Part shown: piece by piece, positions 15,622 through 25,643 of the stretch
Position numbering within the stretch: position 1 is the stretch's first letter
Layout of the letters: each line of letters starts with the position of its first letter
DNA from: Collinsella sp.
GTDB lineage: Bacteria > Actinomycetota > Coriobacteriia > Coriobacteriales > Coriobacteriaceae
Reading direction: 5' to 3'
Length of the DNA stretch: 39,158 nucleotides
Assembly (NCBI GenBank): GCA_031295725.1
Contig: JAUMNV010000082.1
Location: 1-39,158, forward strand
Notes under the pieces: generated by a model
Seen by the model: only the letters and a program-made list of their open reading frames with translations
What the model was told of the DNA's origin: nothing
The model's database searches: none
Translations under genes and position numbers: made by a program

Positions 15622-17646
15622 ATGCGTCAATTTAAGACCGAGAGCAAAAAACTGCTCGACCTCATGATCAACTCCATCTACACCAATAAAGAAATCTTCC
15701 TGCGCGAGCTTATCTCTAACGCGAGCGACGCCGTCGACAAGCTCAACTTTAAGAGCCTGCAGGACCCGAGCGTCAAGATCGACCAGGGCGACCTGGCCAT
15801 TCGCGTCTCCTTTGATAAAGACGCCCGCACCATTACCATCTCGGATAACGGCATTGGCATGACCGCCGAGGAGCTGGAGCGCAATCTGGGCACCATCGCC
15901 CATTCCGGCTCCGAGGAGTTTAAGACCGAGAACGCCGAGCAGCAGGGCTCCGATGTCGACATCATCGGTCAGTTTGGCGTGGGCTTCTACTCGGCTTTTA
16001 TGGTCGCCAGCCATGTGAAGGTCGTCAGCCGCGCCTACGGCGAGGATGTCGCCCATGTGTGGGAATCCGACGGTCTTGAGGGCTACACCATCGAGGACGG
16101 CGAGCGCGCCGAGCACGGTACCGATGTCATCCTGACGCTGCGCGAGAACGAGAAGCTCGATGCCGACGGCGAGGCCGAGACCTACGATCGCTTCCTGACC
16201 GAGTGGGGTCTCAAGAGCCTGATTCAGCAGTACAGTAACTATGTGCGTTACCCGATCCAGATGATGGTGTCCAAGAGCCGCCAGAAACCCAAGCCCGAGG
16301 ACGCCGGCGACGATTACAAGCCCGAGTACGAGGACTATCAGGAGCTCGAGACCGTCAATTCCATGACACCGATCTGGAAGAAGCACAGCTCCGATGTCGA
16401 GCAGAAGGACTACGACGAGTTCTACAAGTCCACGTTCCACGACTTTGACGATCCTGCGCGCACCATCAGCTTCCATGCCGAGGGCACGCTCGAGTACGAT
16501 GCCCTGCTGTTTGTGCCGGGCCGCGCGCCGTTCGATCTGTACAGCAAGGATTACGAGAAGGGTCTGGCACTCTACAGCTCCAACGTCCTGATCATGGAGA
16601 AGTGCGACGACCTGCTGCCCGACTACTACAACTTTGTCCGCGGCGTCGTGGATTCCGCCGATGTGTCGCTCAACATCTCGCGTGAGACGCTGCAGCAGAA
16701 CCGTCAGCTCAAGGCCATCGCCAAGCGTGTGGAAAAGAAGATCACCGCCGACCTTGAGGATATGCGTGACAACGACCGCGAGGCCTACGAGAAGTTCTTT
16801 GAGAACTTTGGCCGCGGTCTTAAGTACGGCATCTACTCGAGCTATGGCATGAAGGCCGATGAGCTCGCCGATCTGTTGCTGTTCTGGTCTGCCAAGGAAC
16901 AGAAGATGATTACCCTGGCCGAGTATGCCAAGGGCATGCCCGAGGATCAGAAGGCCATCTACTACGCCGCCGGCGACTCGCGTGAGCGCTTGGCCAAGAT
17001 GCCCGTGGTAAAGGGCGTGCTCGACCGCGGCTATGACGTGCTGCTGCTGACGCAGGACGTGGATGAGTTCACCTTCCAGGCTATGCGTGAGTACGTTGCC
17101 GCCGATATGCCCAAGATCTACGAGGACGATGCCGCCCGCGAGGCTGCCGAAAAGGCCGTGGCCGATGGTGCCGAGCCCGAGGTTGAGGATCGTCACCTGG
17201 AGCTCAAGAACGTCGCAACCGGTGATCTTGACCTGGCGACCGAGGACGAGAAAAAGGAGGCCGAGGACGCCACCAAGGAGAACGAGGACCTCTTTAACGC
17301 CATGAAGGAGGCACTCGGCGACAAGGTCGAGAAGGTTGCCGTCTCTGCGCGCCTGACCGATGCTCCCGCGTGCATCACCACCGAGGGCCCGCTTTCGCTT
17401 GAGATGGAGAAGGTGCTCCAGAAGGGTCCCGAGGGCGCGCCCGACGGTATGCCCAAGAGCCAACGCGTGCTCGAGCTCAACGCCAAGCACCCGGTCTTTT
17501 CCAAGCTCGTCGCCGCTCAGAAGGCGGGCGACGCCGACAAGATCAAGCAGTACTCCGGTTTGCTCTATGACCAGGCCCTGCTGGTCGAGGGCATTCTGCC
17601 CGAGGACCCCGTTGCCTTCGCAGCAGCTGTTTGCAACTTGATGTAG
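15622..17646 (+). CDS. htpG: Molecular chaperone HtpG (Hsp90)
   Basis: Cytosolic ATP-dependent chaperone, 674 residues (somewhat longer than E. coli HtpG). The N-terminal ATPase domain shows MRQFKTESKKLLDLMINSIY, the ERELISNASDAVDKL-type helix, ITISDNGIGMTAEEL and GQFGVGFYSAFMV. The middle domain contains the catalytic-loop region SLNISRETLQQNRQLKAI. An acidic insertion lies at about residues 495-560, and a C-terminal dimerization region ends the protein. AAAGGA precedes the ATG. I found neither a CIRCE (HrcA) nor an obvious HspR operator upstream. Confidence 0.97.
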   Translation: MRQFKTESKKLLDLMINSIYTNKEIFLRELISNASDAVDKLNFKSLQDPSVKIDQGDLAIRVSFDKDARTITISDNGIGMTAEELERNLGTIAHSGSEEFKTENAEQQGSDVDIIGQFGVGFYSAFMVASHVKVVSRAYGEDVAHVWESDGLEGYTIEDGERAEHGTDVILTLRENEKLDADGEAETYDRFLTEWGLKSLIQQYSNYVRYPIQMMVSKSRQKPKPEDAGDDYKPEYEDYQELETVNSMTPIWKKHSSDVEQKDYDEFYKSTFHDFDDPARTISFHAEGTLEYDALLFVPGRAPFDLYSKDYEKGLALYSSNVLIMEKCDDLLPDYYNFVRGVVDSADVSLNISRETLQQNRQLKAIAKRVEKKITADLEDMRDNDREAYEKFFENFGRGLKYGIYSSYGMKADELADLLLFWSAKEQKMITLAEYAKGMPEDQKAIYYAAGDSRERLAKMPVVKGVLDRGYDVLLLTQDVDEFTFQAMREYVAADMPKIYEDDAAREAAEKAVADGAEPEVEDRHLELKNVATGDLDLATEDEKKEAEDATKENEDLFNAMKEALGDKVEKVAVSARLTDAPACITTEGPLSLEMEKVLQKGPEGAPDGMPKSQRVLELNAKHPVFSKLVAAQKAGDADKIKQYSGLLYDQALLVEGILPEDPVAFAAAVCNLM

Positions 17647-17676
17647 TTCGGGGATACGGCACCGTAACTAGATTAG

Positions 17677-17783
17677 AACGAGAGTGGATAATCTCCCACT
17701 TTTGGCTCGAATGCGGGCTTGAAGTGAGAGATTTTCCACTCTCGTTTCCTTTTGAATGATCCCTCCGTCCCCAAGGGATCATT
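17677..17783 (+). terminator. Two successive hairpins after htpG
   Basis: First hairpin: 19-base arms (17677-17695 and 17728-17746, one mismatch) with an inner CACTT / AAGTG helix, followed by TCCTTTT. Second: perfect 10-bp arms AATGATCCCT (17755-17764) / AGGGATCATT (17774-17783), followed by TATTTG. They probably terminate htpG. The rest of the gap to 17922 holds CTGTACATCTGTACG near 17831 and no gene. Confidence 0.6.
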
Positions 17784-17921
17784 TATTTGTGCGGGTTGTG
17801 GTTTTGTGACCTGCTGAAATTTAGGATACTGTACATCTGTACGTTAACTCATCTTCGTAGTATATTGCTACCCGCAAAACTCAACACCATTGTGCTTTGA
17901 GACGTTAAAGCGCCTACTACA

Positions 17922-20738
17922 ATGGTTGTCGATAGTACGATTCGATTTAACGACAGGATGGATGGTCCAAGCGTGAGTCTCGGCAGCAAACTATCCAATG
18001 CAAAGGTGTCCTTTGCGATATTTAAGCGCGACATTAAGCGACTGCTTGTGAACCCCGTCGCCCTGGTGGTTACCCTAGGCGTGTGCGTTATTCCCTCGCT
18101 GTATGCCTGGTATAACATCGTGGCAAACTGGGATCCGTATGGAAACACCCAAGGCATCAAGATTGCTATCGCCAACAACGATCGAGGCACCCAAAACGAC
18201 TTGGTGGGTGAGCTCAACGCTGGCGACAAAGTGGTCGACCAGCTCAAGGAGAATCATCAGTTGGGCTGGACGTTCGTCGACTCGACGGCCGATGCCAAGG
18301 AGGGCGTCGAGAGCGGCGAGTACTATGCCGCTATCGTGATTCCCAAGAACTTCTCGGATAACCTGGTTTCGATGCTCGACGGCAACTACCATCAGCCCAA
18401 GCTCACGTACTACGTCAATGAGAAGAAGAGCGCCATTGCGCCCAAGGTTACCGATACCGGTGCAAACACCATCGAGGAGCAGATCAACTCGGAATTTGTC
18501 TCTACGGTAGGCAAGACTGTTGCCGGTATCGCCAAGGATGCTGGTGTCGATTTAAAGGACAAGGCAACCCAGACTCAGGACTCGCTGGCAAGTTCGGTGT
18601 CCGAGGCGTCCGACACCTTGGGCGAGGTGCGCGATTCGATTGGCGATATGAATGCCGCCATCGATAAGACGAGTGGCGCTATCGCCTCGGCTGATGCGGC
18701 ACTTGCCGGCTTGCAAGGCCAGGCACCGTCGCTGACGCAGGCGATCTCCCAGGGCAACGACCTGCTGAGCGAAGCTCGCACCACGGCGGGCAACTCCATC
18801 ACCTCGCTCTCCAAGGCGCTCTCGGAAGGCAGCCTTGCGCTCACCAAGACGTCGGCCTCTGCGAACGCTGCCATCGGCAAGCTGACGGGCGCGGTCACAT
18901 CTACGACCACCCGTATCGACAACTCGCTCGAGTCTCTTCAAGCGACGATCGACCACAATAAGGCCGTTATCGGGCACTTGGAGATTCTCGCCAATGACAC
19001 GTCGACAGGTTCCGAGGAAATTGACGCGCGCATTGTATCGACCATCGATTTGCTTCGAGAGCAGAATGAAAAGCTTCAGAGCATCAAGGACGGTCTGTCC
19101 GCGCAGTCGAGCGCCATGGCGAATGACGCAGCGGCTGTTTCGGGTGCCAGTGACGCTATCAATAACGCAATTCATACCGGTGCGACCAACCTTGGCCAAG
19201 CCCAGACGGACTTGGGCCAAAACGCGCTGCCGAAGGCCTCGAGCGCGCTCGACTCTTTTGCTGCCGTTTCGGGCGACCTGACCGGTATCGTCTCGGGTAT
19301 GACACCTACACTTGCAAATGCGCGCGGCACGTTGGCGCAGCTTAGCGCTACGCTCGGCCAGGCCAAGACCACGCTGTCCCAGACCGATTCCTCGCTTGCC
19401 AAGGTCCAGGACAAGCTTGCAACCGCCGCCAATGACATCGCGGCGCTGCAGACCTCCGAGTCCATGGGCGAGCTGGCCGATCTGATGGGCGTCGATGTCA
19501 ATGACGTGGCAGATTTCATGGCGTCTCCGGTTGAGTTGACGTCCAAGTCAATCTATCCGGTCAAGAGCTTTGGCTCGGGCATCGCTCCCTTCTACACCAA
19601 TCTGGCGCTTTGGGTGGGCGGCTATGTGCTCATCGCCATTTACAAGCTCGAGGTCGACCGTGAAGGTGTTGGCAGCTTTACGGCGCGCCAAGGCTACTTT
19701 GGCCGCTGGTTGCTCATGGTGATCCTGGGCGCGTTGCAGGCCATCATCGTTACGGTAGGCGATCTGGTGATTGGCGTGCAGTGCGTCAGCCCGCTGCTGT
19801 TCGTGCTGGGCGGCATCGCCATTTCGTTCACCTACGTCAATATCATCTATGCGCTGTCCACCACGTTTAAGCATATCGGCAAGGCTATCGGCGTCATTCT
19901 CGTCATCGTGCAGATCCCGGGTTCGTCGGGCATGTACCCCATCGAGATGATGCCCGGCTTCTTCCAGTGGCTGCACCCGCTGCTGCCCTTTACCTACGGC
20001 ATCAATCTGCTGCGCGAGACGGTCGGCGGCATGTATTCGTTCAACTACCTGTTTAACCTGTGCATTCTGGGCGTGTTCTTGATCGTGGCGCTCTTTATCG
20101 GCCTGCAGCTGCGTCCGCTGCTGCTCAACCTTAACCTGCTCTTTGATAAACAGCTCTCCACGACCGGTATGATGATTTGCGAGTCCAACGACCTGCCGCG
20201 CCAGCGCTACTCGCTGCGCACGGCCATGCGCGTCATGCTCGATTCCGATTCGTACCGTCGCGAACTGCTCGATCATGCGGTCGCCTTTGAACATCGCTAC
20301 CCGTACTACATCAAGGGCGGTTTTGCCGCCGTGGTGGGCGTTCAGGTCCTGCTCTTTGTCCTGTCGACGGTTCTCGATATCGACAATAACGGCAAGATCA
20401 TCCTGCTTGTCATTTGGATCATCTCGGTTATTGCCATCTGCGGCTGGCTTATCAATATCGAATATATCCGAGCGAGCCTCAATACCCAGATGCGCATCTC
20501 GGCGCTTTCGGATGAGGACCTGCGTCGCGAGATGCGCGAACACACGGCCGCCATTCCTGCCGCCCGCCACATGTTTGGCCTCAACGCCAGCGAGCGTGGT
20601 GCCAAGGGCGGCGATCAGTCCACGGGCCGCTTGCCGCATATCGGCTCGCACCATAAATCTCAGGGCAGCGACAGCACAGCCACAAATGATGGAGATACCA
20701 CCGCGCTTGGCAAGCACTCCAAAGGAGGTGAGGCATAA
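17922..20738 (+). CDS. YhgE/Pip family membrane protein, 938 aa
   Basis: An ABC-2-permease-like membrane protein of the YhgE/phage-infection-protein family. One N-terminal helix (VALVVTLGVCVIPSLYAWY) is followed by the family hallmark NWDPYGNT and the GEYYAAIVIPKNFS segment. Then comes a ~330-residue Ser/Ala-rich helical region, probably extracytoplasmic and coiled-coil. The C-terminal half has about five membrane helices, including the motif GSSGMYPIEMMPGFFQWLHPLLPFTYGIN. An unusual extra C-terminal part (about residues 730-938) adds two more helices and a polar tail. The start is uncertain: ATG 17922, ATG 17958 or GTG 17973, none with a strong ribosome site. The second YhgE gene follows without a gap. 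Confidence 0.88.
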   Translation: MVVDSTIRFNDRMDGPSVSLGSKLSNAKVSFAIFKRDIKRLLVNPVALVVTLGVCVIPSLYAWYNIVANWDPYGNTQGIKIAIANNDRGTQNDLVGELNAGDKVVDQLKENHQLGWTFVDSTADAKEGVESGEYYAAIVIPKNFSDNLVSMLDGNYHQPKLTYYVNEKKSAIAPKVTDTGANTIEEQINSEFVSTVGKTVAGIAKDAGVDLKDKATQTQDSLASSVSEASDTLGEVRDSIGDMNAAIDKTSGAIASADAALAGLQGQAPSLTQAISQGNDLLSEARTTAGNSITSLSKALSEGSLALTKTSASANAAIGKLTGAVTSTTTRIDNSLESLQATIDHNKAVIGHLEILANDTSTGSEEIDARIVSTIDLLREQNEKLQSIKDGLSAQSSAMANDAAAVSGASDAINNAIHTGATNLGQAQTDLGQNALPKASSALDSFAAVSGDLTGIVSGMTPTLANARGTLAQLSATLGQAKTTLSQTDSSLAKVQDKLATAANDIAALQTSESMGELADLMGVDVNDVADFMASPVELTSKSIYPVKSFGSGIAPFYTNLALWVGGYVLIAIYKLEVDREGVGSFTARQGYFGRWLLMVILGALQAIIVTVGDLVIGVQCVSPLLFVLGGIAISFTYVNIIYALSTTFKHIGKAIGVILVIVQIPGSSGMYPIEMMPGFFQWLHPLLPFTYGINLLRETVGGMYSFNYLFNLCILGVFLIVALFIGLQLRPLLLNLNLLFDKQLSTTGMMICESNDLPRQRYSLRTAMRVMLDSDSYRRELLDHAVAFEHRYPYYIKGGFAAVVGVQVLLFVLSTVLDIDNNGKIILLVIWIISVIAICGWLINIEYIRASLNTQMRISALSDEDLRREMREHTAAIPAARHMFGLNASERGAKGGDQSTGRLPHIGSHHKSQGSDSTATNDGDTTALGKHSKGGEA

Positions 20739-22928
20739 ATGAAGAACATCCTGCATCTGTTTAAGCGCGATGTCCAAAACGTGTCTCGCTCCGTGATCGG
20801 CTTGGTTGTCGTGATGGGCCTCATTATCGTACCGTGTCTGTACGCGTGGTTTAACATCGCCGGCAGCTGGGATCCGTACGGCAACACCGGCAATCTTAAG
20901 ATCGCCGTGGTCAACACCGATGAGGGTTACGAGAGCGATTTGATCCCCGTCGAGGTTAACGTGGGCGAAAACGTGACCGCCACCCTACGCGGCAACGAGA
21001 GCTTCGATTGGGTTGTGCTCAACAATCGCGAAAAGGCTATCGAGGGCGTTAAGTCGGGCGCGTACTATGCTGCCGTCGTTATCCCCAAAACGTTTAGCGC
21101 TGACATGATGACGCTTTTCTCGACCGACGTGAAGCATGCCGATATCGAGTTCTACGAGAATCAGAAGGCCAACGCCATTGCGCAGATCGTGACCGAGAAG
21201 GGTTCGAGCGCCGTCCAGAGCCAGGTTAACAAAACTTTTACCGAGACCATTACGACGATCGGTCTTAAGACGGTGTCCAGCCTGCTCGATTACATGAGCA
21301 CCGACCAGGTGGGTAACTTTATCGCCAACCTGTCCTCGACGCTCGGCGATTCGATTGAGGACCTGCGAGACGTTCGGGCAAATGCTTCGTCGCTGGCGGG
21401 CATTTTGAGCTCCACGTCCGATTCGCTGACGTCGGCGAGCGGCATGCTCAAGCAGACGGGCACGGTCGATGAGTCAACGAAGCAGCTGATGGAGCATGTC
21501 AAGAGCGGTATTAGCGATTCCAAGGAAGCGCTGAAGGACGCCAACGACGCCATCAATGCCGCGATTGACGGAAGCGCGGGCTCGTTTGACAACGTGTCCG
21601 CCGAGCTTGCGAAGGCATTTGATGCCGCGAATCAACATGTCGACCTTACAGTGTCCCAGCTCAACGATGCCGCGGCGGCGCTCAACACGCGTGCCAACGA
21701 TATCGACGCCACGGCCGACCAGCTCCGCAGCTTTGCCGATCAGGTGACTGACGAAAAACTCCAGGACAGCCTCAAGTCTGTGGCAACATCGCTGAGCAGG
21801 ATTGCTGTGGAGTATCGCAACAACGCCAAGGACTTGACGGCCACCGCGAAGTCTCTCTCTGACAGCATGGCAGAGGTTAATAAGTCGCGTGCCGAGGTCG
21901 ATCAGGCAATCGCGGATGCCAAGGCTGGTATCTCGGGCGCCAAGACTGACTACGACTCTACGTTTTCGGCCAAGGCAAAGGAGCTCAAGAAGACCATCTC
22001 GGGCGTTTTGGATTCGCTGAACGGTATTTCGAACGATCTGGATAGTGCTGTTGCTGGCCTGACCGACGCATCCGGTTCGCTGGCAAAGGGCCTCTCCAAG
22101 GCTGCAAAGCTGGTCAACAAGGCTTCTGATCAGCTGGGCGAGGCGTCGGACAAGATCAGTGCGTTTAAGGACGAGCTCGACGGCGCCTTGATGTCGGATG
22201 ACCTCGCTACGATCAAGACGATGATCGGCAATGATCCCGAGGGTCTGGCCGTGTCGCTTTCCGGCCCCGTCGCGCTCGATCGCAAGCCGGTCTATCCGAT
22301 CCGCAACTACGGTTCGGCCATGGCACCGTTCTACACGATTCTGTCGCTCTGGGTGGGCTCGATTGTGCTGGCGGCCATGATGAAGGTCTCGGTTGACGAT
22401 GAGCTTATCAACGAGCTCATCCCCGTGCGCCTGCACGAGATCTACCTGGGCCGCTACCTGTTCTTTGGCGGTCTGGCCCTGCTGCAGGCAACGCTCGTGT
22501 GTGCGGGCGACATCCTGTTCTTTGGCATCCAGTGCGACGACCCGCTGCAGTTTGTGCTGGCGGGCTGGGTCGCGAGTCTCGTGTTCTCCAATATCGTCTA
22601 CACGCTTACGGTTTCGTTTGGCGATATCGGCAAGGCGCTCGCCGTCGTGCTGCTGGTCATGCAGGTCGGCGGTTCGGGCGGCACGTTCCCCATCGAGATG
22701 ACCGGCCCCGTGTTCCAGGCGATCTATCCGTTCCTGCCGTTCACCCACGGCATCAACGCCATGCATGCCGCCATGGCCGGTGCGTACCACATGGAGTACT
22801 GGATTGAGCTAGGCATTCTGGCGAGCTATCTGATTCCGTCGCTGGCACTGGGCGTCGTCTTCCGCCGCCCGGTCATCAAAGCCAACGACTGGATCATCGA
22901 AAAACTGGAGTCAACCAAATTGATTTAG
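20739..22928 (+). CDS. YhgE/Pip family membrane protein, 729 aa
   Basis: Paralogue of the preceding gene. It has an N-terminal helix (SVIGLVVVMGLIIVPCLYAW), the family motif SWDPYGNTGN and AYYAAVVIPKTFS. A long Ser/Ala/Asp-rich helical stalk spans about residues 170-500, and about six C-terminal helices carry GGSGGTFPIEMTGPVFQAI. The ATG follows the upstream TAA directly, and the perfect AAAGGAGGTGA ribosome site lies inside the upstream gene, so the two are one operon. The pair may form a heteromeric exporter or cell-envelope complex; the substrate is unknown. Confidence 0.9.
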   Translation: MKNILHLFKRDVQNVSRSVIGLVVVMGLIIVPCLYAWFNIAGSWDPYGNTGNLKIAVVNTDEGYESDLIPVEVNVGENVTATLRGNESFDWVVLNNREKAIEGVKSGAYYAAVVIPKTFSADMMTLFSTDVKHADIEFYENQKANAIAQIVTEKGSSAVQSQVNKTFTETITTIGLKTVSSLLDYMSTDQVGNFIANLSSTLGDSIEDLRDVRANASSLAGILSSTSDSLTSASGMLKQTGTVDESTKQLMEHVKSGISDSKEALKDANDAINAAIDGSAGSFDNVSAELAKAFDAANQHVDLTVSQLNDAAAALNTRANDIDATADQLRSFADQVTDEKLQDSLKSVATSLSRIAVEYRNNAKDLTATAKSLSDSMAEVNKSRAEVDQAIADAKAGISGAKTDYDSTFSAKAKELKKTISGVLDSLNGISNDLDSAVAGLTDASGSLAKGLSKAAKLVNKASDQLGEASDKISAFKDELDGALMSDDLATIKTMIGNDPEGLAVSLSGPVALDRKPVYPIRNYGSAMAPFYTILSLWVGSIVLAAMMKVSVDDELINELIPVRLHEIYLGRYLFFGGLALLQATLVCAGDILFFGIQCDDPLQFVLAGWVASLVFSNIVYTLTVSFGDIGKALAVVLLVMQVGGSGGTFPIEMTGPVFQAIYPFLPFTHGINAMHAAMAGAYHMEYWIELGILASYLIPSLALGVVFRRPVIKANDWIIEKLESTKLI

Positions 22929-23025
22929 TTCAGCAACGTAAACGCCGTCGGAACATCGAGATCTTCCAACCCGATGCTTTAGCGTAGTGAATTGCACGGG
23001 CTGCTTGGTTGTTGCTACAGTAGCG

Positions 23026-23062
23026 GGGCGTGCCGGGGGTCCGGTGCGCCCTGCTTTTATTT
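23026..23062 (+). terminator. Terminator of the YhgE operon
   Basis: An 11-pair stem, GGGCGTGCCGG / CCGGTGCGCCC (two G-T pairs), with loop GGGT, followed by TGCTTTTATTT. Confidence 0.75.
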
Positions 23063-23129
23063 GACCATGAGGCGGCACGCAGCCATGCGCGTGCGGACAC
23101 CACGCCCAGATTGAGCGCGAGGATGCCCT

Positions 23130-24113
23130 ATGGCCCAGCATGCCACTGACAATATCGAAATGATGCCCGATAGCCCTGTTGCTCGCGAGGACCTGGGCGC
23201 GGGCGGCACCTCCCGCGGCGCCGGCGCTCGCTCGCCGCTGTTCTGGAAAGTCCTGCTGCTTTCGGTGGCAGTCGTCTGGGGCTACTCCTTTACGACCATG
23301 AAGGACGCGCTCGACACCATTCCGGTGTTCGAACTGCTCTACGTGCGCTTTCTGCCTGCGGCGTTGGTCATGTTTTTCATCTTCCACAAGCGCATCATCG
23401 CGCACCTCAACGCCCGCAACCTTATCGTCGGACTTGGCATGGGCGCACTTATGTGGGCCGCCTACGCCCTGCAGACAGTCGGTCTGGCGCACACCACGGC
23501 GGGCAAGAATGCTTTTTTGACGGGCACGTATTGCATCGTTGTGCCGTTCGCGAGCTATTTTCTGAGCGGCGAAAAACTCACCCGCTATAACCTGGGCGCG
23601 GCGCTGCTGTGCTTGGCGGGCATTGGCTTGGTGGCGCTCGATAGCGTTGAATTCAACATCGGTGATGTCATTACGCTGGCGGGTGCGGTCTTTTTCGCCA
23701 TCCAGATGGCGGTGACTGCCAAGTACGGTCGCAAAATGGACATCAACGTCATCACGTTTTGGATGTTTGTGGGCAACGGCGTGCTGAGCCTGGCAACGTC
23801 GCTGCTATTCGAGACCCAAGCGCCTCTGTCCGTGTGGACGCCGAGCTTTATCAGCGCGATGGCGTTTCTCTCGGTTGGTTGCACATGCGCGGCTCTGCTC
23901 ATCCAAAACGTCGGCTTGGCGCATGTCTCGGCCTCGACGGGCTCACTGCTCCTTTCGATGGAGTCGCCTTCGGGCGTGCTGTTCTCGGTGCTGCTGATGG
24001 GGGAGGCGCTCACCTCGCGCCTGCTCGCCGGCTTCGCGCTCATCTTTCTTTCGATTATCTTGAGCGAGACGCATTTCGATTTCTTGCGCCGAAAATCACA
24101 CCCGCAATTGTAA
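23130..24113 (+). CDS. EamA/DMT-family transporter
   Basis: A 327-residue inner-membrane transporter of the drug/metabolite superfamily. After a polar ~40-residue N-terminus come ten hydrophobic helices arranged as two EamA repeats. The first repeat starts LLLSVAVVWGYSFTTMKDAL and the second VITLAGAVFFAIQMAVTAKY. The typical late motif GSLLLSMESPSGVLFSVLLMG is present. GAGGA lies just upstream of the ATG. It is a single-gene unit bounded by terminators. The substrate cannot be told from sequence; amino acids or other small metabolites are usual for the family. Confidence 0.9.
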   Translation: MAQHATDNIEMMPDSPVAREDLGAGGTSRGAGARSPLFWKVLLLSVAVVWGYSFTTMKDALDTIPVFELLYVRFLPAALVMFFIFHKRIIAHLNARNLIVGLGMGALMWAAYALQTVGLAHTTAGKNAFLTGTYCIVVPFASYFLSGEKLTRYNLGAALLCLAGIGLVALDSVEFNIGDVITLAGAVFFAIQMAVTAKYGRKMDINVITFWMFVGNGVLSLATSLLFETQAPLSVWTPSFISAMAFLSVGCTCAALLIQNVGLAHVSASTGSLLLSMESPSGVLFSVLLMGEALTSRLLAGFALIFLSIILSETHFDFLRRKSHPQL

Positions 24114-24125
24114 ACAACTTGTTGC

Positions 24126-24150
24126 GCCGCCCTCCCAGGGCGGCATTTTT
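24126..24150 (+). terminator. Terminator of the EamA transporter gene
   Basis: Perfect 8-bp stem GCCGCCCT / AGGGCGGC with a CCC loop, followed by ATTTTT. Confidence 0.85.
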
Positions 24151-24228
24151 ATGTCATGCCCTTACAGTTGTACCTTGCACTTTACGCTATCAAAGTGCGT
24201 GCTGCAAAAACGTTACTGGAGGGCTTCT

Positions 24229-25521
24229 ATGGCATCAGCTCTGTCCGATTTTCAACCGCAACCAGCGCCCCAGGCCACCGCGGCGGCGCAGGCCGCTATC
24301 GGTGACGGTCTTGTCGCAGAAGCTCAGGCTTTTGCAGACGAGCTCGCTGCATGGCGACACGATCTACACCAGATGCCCGAGCTGGGTAACAATCTTCCGC
24401 AGACGTCTGCCTATATCCAGGCACGTCTGGACGAGATGGACATCCCCCATACCACGCTAGTCGACGGTTCCTGCGTCGTTGGCCTGATCGGTGCCGGTGC
24501 GGCCGCTCAGGGCAATGGCACGTGCAAGGACGAGCAGGCCGGAACGGTCGTCATGCTCCGAGGCGATATGGATGCCCTTCCCGTTGTCGAGGAATCCGGC
24601 GAGCCCTTTGCATCCACCAATGGCTGCATGCATGCTTGCGGTCACGATATGCACGCGACGGCCCTGCTTGGTGCGGCGCGCCTGCTCAAGGCCCGCGAGG
24701 CCGAGCTTGTGGAGGCCAACGCAACCGTCAAGTTGCTGTTCCAGCCGGGCGAGGAGACCTTTGAGGGAGCACGCGCTGCCATCGCCGACGGCTTGCTCGA
24801 GAACCCGCGCCCTCAGGCGGCCTTTGCCATGCATGTCAACAGCCAGTCGCCGCTTGGCCTGGTGCTCTACGGCAGCCCGGCGCTCTCGGGTGTGTACGGT
24901 TTCCGCATCACGCTCCAGGGCAAGGGCGGCCACGGTTCCAGCCCCGAGATCTGCATCGACCCCATCACGGCCGGCGTCCACGTGCACCTGGCGCTCCAGG
25001 AGCTTATCTCCCGCGAGGTGCCGGCGGCCAAGGAAGTCGCACTTACCGTTGGTAAGTTCGCCGGCGGCTTGGCGGCCAACGTCATCCCCGACACCTGCGT
25101 GCTCGAGGGAACGCTGCGCGGCTTTGATGTTGAGCTCATGGCTCACCTAAAGACCCGCATCGCGGAGGTCGTTAACGGCGTTGCTACGACCTATCGTACG
25201 CCGGCGACCATCGAGACGCTTTCGGATGTTCCGCCGCTTGTACTCGACAGCGATATGACTCAGGCGTCGCTTGGCTACGTGGGCGCAGTGCTGCCCAAGA
25301 CGGCTTTCTTGCCGCTTTTCCATGCCATGGCGAGTGAGGACTTCGCGCTTATCTCGAGCAAGATCCCAAGTGCGTACTTTACCGTGGGCGCGGCCGTAAC
25401 CGACACGGACGAACACTTTGCCCAGCACCATCCCAAGGCACGTTTTAACGATGCCGAGCTGCCGCTCGGTGCCGCGGCCTATACCGCCGTCGCTTTGGGC
25501 TATATCGCCGACCACCGGTAG
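24229..25521 (+). CDS. M20-family amidohydrolase/peptidase
   Basis: A 430-residue zinc-dependent hydrolase of the M20D type (hippurate hydrolase or IAA-amino-acid hydrolase-like). It begins with a family-typical helix LAAWRHDLHQMPELG. Conserved motifs are RGDMDALPVVE (D113, D115), MHACGHDMHAT (C137, H139) and FQPGEETFEG (E175, E176). The dimerization domain follows, and the last metal ligand region is FHAMASEDFALISSKIPSAYF. ATG 24229 has GGAGGG six bases upstream. A major-facilitator gene follows 122 bases later and may import or export the amide substrate or product, which is inference. Confidence 0.92.
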   Translation: MASALSDFQPQPAPQATAAAQAAIGDGLVAEAQAFADELAAWRHDLHQMPELGNNLPQTSAYIQARLDEMDIPHTTLVDGSCVVGLIGAGAAAQGNGTCKDEQAGTVVMLRGDMDALPVVEESGEPFASTNGCMHACGHDMHATALLGAARLLKAREAELVEANATVKLLFQPGEETFEGARAAIADGLLENPRPQAAFAMHVNSQSPLGLVLYGSPALSGVYGFRITLQGKGGHGSSPEICIDPITAGVHVHLALQELISREVPAAKEVALTVGKFAGGLAANVIPDTCVLEGTLRGFDVELMAHLKTRIAEVVNGVATTYRTPATIETLSDVPPLVLDSDMTQASLGYVGAVLPKTAFLPLFHAMASEDFALISSKIPSAYFTVGAAVTDTDEHFAQHHPKARFNDAELPLGAAAYTAVALGYIADHR

Positions 25522-25530
25522 CACCCAACC

Positions 25531-25588
25531 TTGCCTTTCAAGCCTGCGGGCATGGCCGTAAGGCCTATGCCCTTGTCTTTCAAGGCAA
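25531..25588 (+). other. Nested hairpin between the M20 and MFS genes
   Basis: TTGCCTT (25531-25537) pairs with AAGGCAA (25582-25588). Inside it GGGCATGGCC (25548-25557) pairs with GGCCTATGCCC (25562-25572) around a GTAA tetraloop. No T run follows, so it may be a processing or stability element rather than a terminator. Confidence 0.45.
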
Positions 25589-25643
25589 TCTTGGGCACTA
25601 CCGGCGCCCGGCGCAGGCTATTCGTTTGTCTAAAAGGAGCAGT

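Noticed and set aside
15538..17490. 650-codon open frame antisense to htpG
   Set aside because: Same codon-bias shadow; the sense frame is a full Hsp90.
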